From Enterococcus columbae DSM 7374 = ATCC 51263 (GTDB lineage Bacteria > Bacillota > Bacilli > Lactobacillales > Enterococcaceae): 64,000 nt of DNA. The stretch spans positions 224,025 to 288,024 of the forward strand of contig NZ_KE136347.1 of assembly GCF_000406925.1 (NCBI RefSeq). Reading direction: 5' to 3'. The notes under the pieces were generated by a model. It saw only the letters and a program-made list of their open reading frames with translations. It did no database searches and was not told the DNA's origin. Shown in pieces: positions 16,973 through 22,382 of this stretch; within the stretch, counting starts at the first letter, position 1, and the number at the start of each line of letters is the position of its first letter. The position numbers and the translations under genes were made by a program.

Positions 16973-17971
16973 ATGTTAAAATTAGGTATTATTGGTACAA
17001 ATTGGATTACGGATCAATTTATTGAAGCTGCCTTGTCTACAAATTGTTATGAATTAACTGCCGTTTATTCCCGTCGTTTGGAAACAGCTAAGCAATTTGC
17101 TGAAAAATATGCAGGAGAAATTCGCTTATTCGATCAATTAGCATTGTTTTTTAAAAGCGATGTAGATGTCGTCTATATTGCTTCACCGAATAGCTTGCAT
17201 TTTGAACAAACCAAACAAGCGATTTTAGCTGGAAAAAATGTTATTGTCGAAAAGCTAGCTTTTTCAACTCAAGAGGAGATGGCTGAAATTGTCGCATTAA
17301 GCCAGCAACAAAAGGTTTGTGTCATTGAGGCAGCTAGACATTTACAAGAGGAAAATTTTGCTTTAGTTAAGGAATTTTTGGCAAGTAAAACAATTATCGG
17401 TGCGAACTTTACCTATATGAAATATTCTTCTCGCTACGATCAAGTCCTAGCAGGAGAAGAACCAAATATATTTTCACCTAAATTTTCAGGTGGAGCAATT
17501 GCTGATATTGGCGTTTATCCAATCTATGCAGCAGTCGGTTGGTTTGGCAAACCAGCTGAAGCCTATTATTTTGCTCGAAAAATTGCTACCGGTGTTGATG
17601 GATTAGGGACAATTATTTTACGCTATAAGGATTTTGATGTAACGATTCAACAAGGGAAAATTGCGGATTCAAATTTACCATCAGAAGTCTATTTAACGGA
17701 TGGTACACTTTATTTAAATGGGATTAATGCAATTGAACAGGCTAATTATTACAATCGTCAGGCTAAACAAACTTATCCAGTAGCTAATGGAGTGGCAAAT
17801 AATCCAATGGTTGAGGAAGCTTTTCAATTTGCTAAAATTATTGAAAACATTGATGATAGAATCATGCAAGAAAAATATCAGCAATTACAAAGCCAGTCCA
17901 TTATTGTAAATGAATTAATTACGACGATGCGCAAACAAGCAGGAATTGTTTTTGCTGCAGATAAAAAATAG
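16973..17971 (+). CDS. Gfo/Idh/MocA-family NAD(P)-dependent oxidoreductase
   Basis: 332-aa cytoplasmic oxidoreductase. The N-terminal Rossmann domain opens LGIIGTNWITDQFIEAA (GxGxxA-like, slightly degenerate). The family EKP-type motif appears as VIVEKLAFS at about residue 95, with Leu in place of Pro. The C-terminal alpha/beta domain has GGAIADIGVYPIYAA, where the family's catalytic Asp-x-x-His-like position is D-x-x-Tyr. Substrates in this family are sugars or polyols; none can be named. The gene is followed 15 bases later by the helicase gene and probably shares its transcript. Confidence 0.88.
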   Translation: MLKLGIIGTNWITDQFIEAALSTNCYELTAVYSRRLETAKQFAEKYAGEIRLFDQLALFFKSDVDVVYIASPNSLHFEQTKQAILAGKNVIVEKLAFSTQEEMAEIVALSQQQKVCVIEAARHLQEENFALVKEFLASKTIIGANFTYMKYSSRYDQVLAGEEPNIFSPKFSGGAIADIGVYPIYAAVGWFGKPAEAYYFARKIATGVDGLGTIILRYKDFDVTIQQGKIADSNLPSEVYLTDGTLYLNGINAIEQANYYNRQAKQTYPVANGVANNPMVEEAFQFAKIIENIDDRIMQEKYQQLQSQSIIVNELITTMRKQAGIVFAADKK

Positions 17972-17986
17972 ATAAGGAATGATGAA

Positions 17987-19177
17987 ATGCAAGTAAATCA
18001 TTTGCCAGATGCTTGGCAAAAACGTTGGCAACAGCAACAATTTAGCCAACCAACAAAAATTCAAGAAGAGGCCTTCAATCGAATGATACAAGGTGAGTCA
18101 TTTGTGGGGGTTTCGCCGACTGGTTCAGGTAAAACCTTAGCCTACCTTTTACCGGCTATGCTTCAGATAAAAGAGAAACAACTGACGCAAGTTTTGATTT
18201 TAACTGCCACCCAAGAATTAGCGATGCAGGTTACGGAGGTTGCTAGAGCTTGGGCGAATGATTTAGATTTAAAGGTGCAACCTTTAATTGGTGGCGCAAA
18301 TATTAAACGTCAAATTGAAAAATTAAAAGAAAAACCGGAAGTGATTATCGGAACTGTCGGTCGGGTGGTTGAATTAGTCCAGCAACGAAAACTAAAGTTG
18401 CATTTAATCAAGACGTTAATTTTGGATGAAGCGGATCAGTTATTAGCCAGTAAAGAAGCGAGCTTATTAGGACATGTTATGAAAGCTGTCGATAAAAATG
18501 TTCAACTAACAGCTTTTTCAGCAAGTGGACAAAATTTACCTACATTATTTGCCAAATATTATCAAAAAAATCTATCACTTGTGGATGTGACTGATCAAGA
18601 TGATAGTCAAGGGAGGATTTTCCATGGCTATATTATTTGGCCAAAACGCCAATCTGTAGATGCCTTGAGAAGGATTGCCCACATTCCATCGATGCAAGCT
18701 TTAGTATTCTTTAATCAATTAAGTGATTTAGGGGCTGCAGAGGATAAATTATTGTATCATCAATTAGCCGTTTCTTCTTTAGCATCTGATCAAAATAAAC
18801 TGATGCGTAAGCTGGCTCTAACTGCCTTTAAGGAAGGAAAATCAACCCTATTACTGTCTACCGATATTGCAGCTAGAGGTTTAGATATCGTAGAACTGCC
18901 TTATGTAATCAATGTTGATATTCCTCAAGATAAAGCTAGCTATTTGCACCGTGCAGGCCGAGTAGGGCGAATGGGGCATGATGGAATGGTGCTTACGCTT
19001 CTTGAAGCGCATCAGGTACGCGAGTATAAAAAATTATTGCAGGATTTGGATTTAACTGCCGAGGAATACTATCTATACGCAGGGCAAGTTACCAAAGAAA
19101 AACCACAAAAAGAAAGTGGTGCAAAAACACCTAAAATAAAAAAGAAAGATAAAAATAAAAAAATTCGTAAAAAATAA
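17987..19177 (+). CDS. DEAD-box ATP-dependent RNA helicase
   Basis: 396-aa helicase with two RecA-like domains. Motifs in order: Q-motif region (FSQPTKIQEEAF), motif I SPTGSGKT, Ia, TVGRV, motif II DEAD in LILDEADQLL, motif III as SAS, then STDIAARGLD (V) and HRAGRVGRMG (VI). The short tail is very basic (Lys-rich from about residue 365), suited to RNA binding. It is smaller than CshA or CshB and resembles the minor DEAD-box proteins of lactic acid bacteria. RNA remodelling in cold or in ribosome assembly is a reasonable guess. Confidence 0.93.
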   Translation: MQVNHLPDAWQKRWQQQQFSQPTKIQEEAFNRMIQGESFVGVSPTGSGKTLAYLLPAMLQIKEKQLTQVLILTATQELAMQVTEVARAWANDLDLKVQPLIGGANIKRQIEKLKEKPEVIIGTVGRVVELVQQRKLKLHLIKTLILDEADQLLASKEASLLGHVMKAVDKNVQLTAFSASGQNLPTLFAKYYQKNLSLVDVTDQDDSQGRIFHGYIIWPKRQSVDALRRIAHIPSMQALVFFNQLSDLGAAEDKLLYHQLAVSSLASDQNKLMRKLALTAFKEGKSTLLLSTDIAARGLDIVELPYVINVDIPQDKASYLHRAGRVGRMGHDGMVLTLLEAHQVREYKKLLQDLDLTAEEYYLYAGQVTKEKPQKESGAKTPKIKKKDKNKKIRKK

Positions 19178-19184
19178 AAATTTC

Positions 19185-19212
19185 AAAACCTAGGTCAGCA
19201 GACTTAGGTTTT
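19185..19212 (+). terminator. Probable terminator after the helicase gene
   Basis: AAAACCTAGGTC pairs with GACTTAGGTTTT around a 4-base loop. The following T run is short, so efficiency is uncertain. Confidence 0.6.
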
Positions 19213-19239
19213 GTAGTCTACAAGTTGGAGGAATGTATG

Positions 19240-19845
19240 ATGGAAAAGTTGAAAAGGCTACTTCTGTCTACAAAATTTTTAGATGTAATAACTTTTGTTT
19301 GCTCTTTTCTAATTTGTCGATGGTTCTATATGAACTTTGTCTATTTTTATGCTATTGGCATTATTGGCTTTGCTAATAGTGGCGTTGATTTTTGGCGTCC
19401 TTTAATAATGATACTTATTCTTACTATTATTTTATTTTTGTGTATCAGGACTGTTTATACGAGGCAACTAAGCTTAAAATTAATTATCTTGTTATATGTT
19501 ATCTATTTTTTAGGGATATTTTTCGTGTTGTTTTTGAAAAGTCGTGGTGTCCAAGGGTTGAATCTTAATGTAGTAACCTATTTTAAGGATATGGCTAGCA
19601 TAGATTTTTTGGTTCCACTTTTCAATCTACTAATGTTTGTTCCACTAGGCTTACTTTTTAAATTGAATTATAAAAATATACTCTTATTCATAGCTTTTAT
19701 TTTTTTCTGTGAAGTTTTACAGTATAGCTTAAAGGTGGGAGTGTTTGATATAGGTGATCTTTTATTAAATACTCTAGGTTTTATTTTTGGCTTACTAGTA
19801 TCATGTAGCAAATGTGGGAACTATGTCAAAAAATGGATTAAATAA
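19240..19845 (+). CDS. VanZ-like membrane protein
   Basis: 201-aa protein with five or so hydrophobic segments. The VanZ-like domain is recognised by NLLMFVPLGLLFKL followed by CEVLQYSLKVGVFDIGDLLLNTLGFIFG, the conserved 'N-x-x-x-F-x-P-x-G' and 'D-x-x-x-N-x-x-G' pattern of the family. VanZ of Tn1546 gives low-level teicoplanin resistance by an unclear mechanism, and most chromosomal homologues have no known role. The start at 19240 fits TTGGAGGA (19225-19232). It stands alone, with a strong terminator after it. Confidence 0.85.
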   Translation: MEKLKRLLLSTKFLDVITFVCSFLICRWFYMNFVYFYAIGIIGFANSGVDFWRPLIMILILTIILFLCIRTVYTRQLSLKLIILLYVIYFLGIFFVLFLKSRGVQGLNLNVVTYFKDMASIDFLVPLFNLLMFVPLGLLFKLNYKNILLFIAFIFFCEVLQYSLKVGVFDIGDLLLNTLGFIFGLLVSCSKCGNYVKKWIK

Positions 19846-19870
19846 TCGAATGATTGAAAGCTTAAATACG

Positions 19871-19917
19871 AAAAACTATCTTGGAAAGGTATATGACCTT
19901 TTCAAGATAGTTTTTTT
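19871..19917 (+). terminator. Strong terminator after the VanZ-like gene
   Basis: AAAAACTATCTTG pairs with CAAGATAGTTTTTTT, and the loop has an inner GAAAAGG/CCTTTTC-like stem. Confidence 0.9.
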
Positions 19918-19958
19918 AGTAAAGACAATTAGATTAGTCAGCTGGGCAGAAAATTTGC

Positions 19959-19993
19959 CAGTCTTGAATAAATTTTTTACTTTTTCAAGACTG
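19959..19993. repeat. Unassigned inverted repeat
   Basis: CAGTCTTGAA (19959-19968) and TTCAAGACTG (19984-19993) are exact 10-base inverted repeats with a 15-base AT-rich loop. There is no T run on either strand that would make it a normal terminator. It lies in the gene-free stretch 19918-20050, where I see no credible coding frame. Confidence 0.5.
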
Positions 19994-20049
19994 AGTAAAT
20001 TCCAATTTTCTCATGTTTAACCAACTTGTTTCACACTTTTAAATAAAAA

Positions 20050-20077
20050 TAAAAAAGTCTATCGTTAAACGATAGAC
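20050..20077 (-). terminator. Minus-strand terminator downstream of the omega-RNA-like remnant
   Basis: GTCTATCG-TTTAA-CGATAGAC (20057-20077) is a perfect 8-bp hairpin. On the minus strand it is followed by six Ts and more T-rich sequence. It is the first clear terminator downstream of cspA, about 510 bases after the cspA stop. Confidence 0.85.
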
Positions 20078-20108
20078 TTCAATAGAGCTAATAAATATTA
20101 TTCTATGA

Positions 20109-20255
20109 GTGAACTACTCTCCACTTAGCTAAACCTAACGGTTCTTAACGCTTGAAGTGGGAGCTTCTTGGGAATAGAGCATACTTGATAGCTTATTTTT
20201 TCACTAACAGCGGTGTCTCTTATATACCAAGCTATCCCCGTAGTTCCTACGGTTT
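20109..20255 (-). ncRNA. Omega-RNA (TnpB guide RNA) scaffold-like right end of an IS200/IS605-family remnant
   Basis: On the minus strand the stretch begins with codons T-V-G-T-T-G-I-A-W, similar to the very C-terminus of many Gram-positive TnpB proteins. Stops lie immediately upstream in that frame, so no TnpB gene remains. Next comes the stem CTCCCACTT (20155-20163) with AAGTGGAG (20119-20126), enclosing AACC-GTTA-GGTT (20131-20142). It ends AGTAGTTCAC (20109-20118), like the right ends of IS605/IS1341-type elements. In TnpB systems this region is the guide-RNA scaffold and the bases just after it are the guide, here starting TCATAGAATAATATTT (20108 downwards). The call rests on remembered family features; it could be a decayed relic. 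Confidence 0.5.
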
Positions 20256-20568
20256 TTTTTGATTTATTTTTATCGTCGGTCGAAATAATAACCACACAAC
20301 GTTATGATAGATTCAGTTTGTTTTTCACTCTAGTCATAATCATTGTTACACTCGCATCGTCACGAATGTCTTCAAGTCTTACAGTTTTACTTGTGGCGCT
20401 AACTCAATATCTTTCACTTGAGCGCCTTCACACTGGAATTGCACCATCATGCTTGGAATCAAACTAATTGTAGCATTTATCTTTTCGGTCTTCGAGTTAC
20501 CAACAGTAACCCTCATACCGAATGGCATTCATCACCCACCTATAGAGGATGGGCGATGAATGCCTGAA
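20256..20568 (-). mobile_element. Probable remainder of the same IS200/IS605-type element (no tnpA or tnpB)
   Basis: The stretch between the scaffold and cspA is visibly less AT-rich than its surroundings. It ends in an imperfect palindrome (20524-20564): arms GGCATTCATC and GATGAATGCC, further pairing CCCA/TGGG with bulges, and a 6-base loop. The palindrome has no T run on either side, so it is not a terminator. Imperfect subterminal palindromes are the ends recognised by Y1 transposases of this family. On the minus strand two short open stretches (44 and about 32 codons, in different frames) have no recognised match. The element limits are inferred; together with the scaffold it would be about 450-460 bases. 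Confidence 0.4.
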
Positions 20569-20586
20569 TTACGTTAAAATTTATAA

Positions 20587-20787
20587 TTAGCCTTTTACCA
20601 CGTTTGTCGCTTGTGGTCCGCGTGCGCCTTGTTCTACATCAAAAGTAACAGATTGTCCTTCTTCTAATGTTTTGAAACCTTCGCCTTGGATAGCTGAAAA
20701 GTGTACAAATACGTCGTTTCCATCTTCACCTGTGATAAATCCGAATCCTTTTTCAGCGTTAAACCATTTAACTGTACCTGTTTGCAT
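20587..20787 (-). CDS. CspA-family cold shock protein
   Basis: 66-aa single OB-fold RNA chaperone that binds single-stranded RNA and DNA. RNP1 (KGFGFI) and RNP2 (VFVHFSAI) are intact and the start [18 protein letters not shown] is canonical. AAGGAGG precedes the ATG on the minus strand. It is about 75% identical by eye to the second cold-shock gene at 36113. No terminator is seen between its stop and the mobile-element remnant downstream, so its mRNA may extend about 510 bases to the hairpin at 20057-20077. Confidence 0.95.
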   Translation of the reverse strand: MQTGTVKWFNAEKGFGFITGEDGNDVFVHFSAIQGEGFKTLEEGQSVTFDVEQGARGPQATNVVKG

Positions 20788-21121
20788 AAATAAATATCCT
20801 CCTTGTGTTAAAACACATACTTTATTGCAATTACTTGTTCAGGCGAACTTGTGGAAGATGTTTATTATTCGATGAAACAAGCTACCATAAATTACCATTA
20901 CAAAAAACTACAATGTTATTGTAACATATATTTTTATAATTTGATAGCGATTTTCACTAAAAATACAAAAAAATCGAAAAAATTAATAATATTAGGCAGA
21001 AATTGCAAAATATTGTTCGCCATTCTCTTTCAAAGAGGCTTTTTGTTCCTTTAATTTTAAATAATGCTTAGTTTTTAGCTGAAGATTGCTGGTTTGCAAA
21101 TTTTATTATTGGCGGAAGTGC
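20788..21121. other. Gene-free leader region of cspA
   Basis: Very AT-rich stretch upstream of cspA (read on the minus strand) and upstream of the tRNA promoter (plus strand). It includes the short palindrome TGTGTTTTAACACA near the cspA ribosome site (about 20804-20817). Cold-shock genes often have long structured leaders, but I cannot place the promoter. The small open frames here have no coding character. Confidence 0.4.
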
Positions 21122-21150
21122 TTGAATTTATAATCAACAAATAGTAGAAT
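21122..21150 (+). promoter_or_regulatory. Promoter of the tRNA-Arg gene
   Basis: TTGAAT (21122-21127), a 17-base spacer and TAGAAT (21145-21150), ending 26 bases before the mature tRNA. Confidence 0.6.
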
Positions 21151-21176
21151 AACTTTTGTTAATTAATATTTCCATT

Positions 21177-21250
21177 GTCCTCGTACCTCAGTAGGATAGA
21201 GGGACCGCCTCCTAAGCGGTATGTCGCTGGTTCGATTCCAGTCGGGGACG
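21177..21250 (+). tRNA. tRNA-Arg (anticodon CCT)
   Basis: A complete cloverleaf can be drawn. Acceptor GTCCTCG pairs with CGGGGAC (one G-U), D-stem CCTC with GAGG, anticodon stem ACCGC with GCGGT around CTCCTAA, and T-arm GCTGG-TTCGATT-CCAGT. The anticodon CCT is at 21211-21213 and reads the rare codon AGG. The discriminator is G and CCA is not encoded. The next gene starts 37 bases downstream with no terminator between. Confidence 0.95.
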
Positions 21251-21287
21251 TATTTTACAATAAATTAATGAATTAGGACTGAGAAAA

Positions 21288-22205
21288 ATGAAGAAGTTAT
21301 TAGGTTTTACTTTAGCAACAGTCTCACTATCAGTATTGCTATTTTTCCCAACCCTTACTAAGGCTGATGTTCAAGCTAAGAGCATGTATCGTATGTATAA
21401 TCCAAATAGTGGGGAGCATTTCTATACTAGTGCACTAGCTGAGAGAAAAAATTTAGTTAGTCTAGGTTGGAAATATGAAGGTGTTGCTTGGTATGCGCCA
21501 GCAAATGGGCAACCGGTGTATCGTTTATATAATCCTAATGCAGGAGATCATCACTATACTTTAGATGGGAATGAACGTCAATTTTTAATTCGAGCAGGTT
21601 GGCGTGATGAAAATATTGGGTGGTATTCTGATTCTAATCAAGGAGTACCTATTTATCGAGCTTTTAACCCTAATGCGAGGGTTGGTACCCATAATTTTAC
21701 TGCAAGTTTAGGTGAGCAAAATGCACTTGTTAAGCTAGGCTGGCACGATGAAAAAATTGCATGGTATGGTTTAGCTAATATACCACAATTTCAATCACCT
21801 TTAAAAACACCATTATATGTTACCAGTCCGTTTGGCAATCGAGAAGATCCGACTGGCCAATCGGGGACTCAGCATGATGGCATTGATTTATATGGAACAA
21901 GAAATCAAGAAATTCTAGCTGCTAGAGAAGGGGTTGTGGTAGATACTGGTAATCACTATAGTGCCGGTAATTATGTCGTTTTACAACACGATAATGGCTT
22001 GTATTCCTATTATTTTCATTTAACCAAGAGTTTGGTGGTAAAAAATCAAGAAATTACAACTGGTCAGGTTATTGGATTAATGGGGGATACTGGTTATGCG
22101 ACTGGTGTTCATTTACATTTTGGTTTATCCAAACAATTCTGGCGTGAATATATTAATCCACAGCCTTACCTTGAATCATATATTCAAGATTGGTTTTGGA
22201 GTTAA
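21288..22205 (+). CDS. Secreted M23-family peptidoglycan hydrolase with three DUF5648 repeats
   Basis: 305-aa exported protein. A signal peptide (residues 1-26, ending TLTKADVQA) is followed by three tandem repeats of about 45 residues with the DUF5648 pattern: YRMYNPNSGEHFYT, YRLYNPNAGDHHYT and YRAFNPNARVGTHNFT, each ending GW...WY. An M23 (LytM) domain follows from about residue 180. Its zinc site is visible: GTQHDGIDLYG (H-x3-D), the conserved LQHDNGLYSYYFHL and HLHFGL (HxH). The fold suggests cleavage of cross-bridge or stem peptides. The repeats probably bind cell-wall material. A weak AGGA precedes the ATG. Confidence 0.9.
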   Translation: MKKLLGFTLATVSLSVLLFFPTLTKADVQAKSMYRMYNPNSGEHFYTSALAERKNLVSLGWKYEGVAWYAPANGQPVYRLYNPNAGDHHYTLDGNERQFLIRAGWRDENIGWYSDSNQGVPIYRAFNPNARVGTHNFTASLGEQNALVKLGWHDEKIAWYGLANIPQFQSPLKTPLYVTSPFGNREDPTGQSGTQHDGIDLYGTRNQEILAAREGVVVDTGNHYSAGNYVVLQHDNGLYSYYFHLTKSLVVKNQEITTGQVIGLMGDTGYATGVHLHFGLSKQFWREYINPQPYLESYIQDWFWS

Positions 22206-22207
22206 GG

Positions 22208-22289
22208 GCAGCTATTGCTATATAGTTTGGCGCTTATTGAGTTTTTCTCGATGTTAGTGCTTTATCTAGATAGCAATACTGTTTTTTTA
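22208..22289 (+). terminator. Terminator after the M23 hydrolase
   Basis: CAGCTATTGCTATATAG pairs with CTAGATAGCAATACTG (one bulge and one mismatch), with a further inner stem, followed by seven Ts. Confidence 0.8.
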
Positions 22290-22382
22290 TTGTTTTTTTT
22301 CCTAAAAATTGGTTATACTAGGTAAGTGTAATCTTGTAATAATGATGTCCAGATAATTAGGCTAATAGGAAGGAGGATTCAT

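Noticed and set aside
19814-20020. 68-codon plus-strand open frame after the VanZ-like gene
   Set aside because: It overlaps the VanZ end and runs through a strong terminator hairpin; there is no ribosome site and no recognisable protein.
20238-20260. CCGTAG-TTC-CTACGG followed by eight Ts on the plus strand, looking like a terminator
   Set aside because: No plus-strand gene lies upstream that lacks a terminator. The hairpin coincides with the TnpB-tail-like codons on the minus strand, so it is more likely part of the element end.
20213-20467. 84-codon plus-strand open frame in the element remnant
   Set aside because: It is antisense to the scaffold-like right end and has no ribosome site. 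Its hydrophobic composition is what the reverse of the AT-rich strand would give.
20851-21054. 67-codon plus-strand open frame upstream of the tRNA
   Set aside because: Lys/Asn/Phe-rich translation of AT-rich DNA with no ribosome site; it lies in the cspA leader region.
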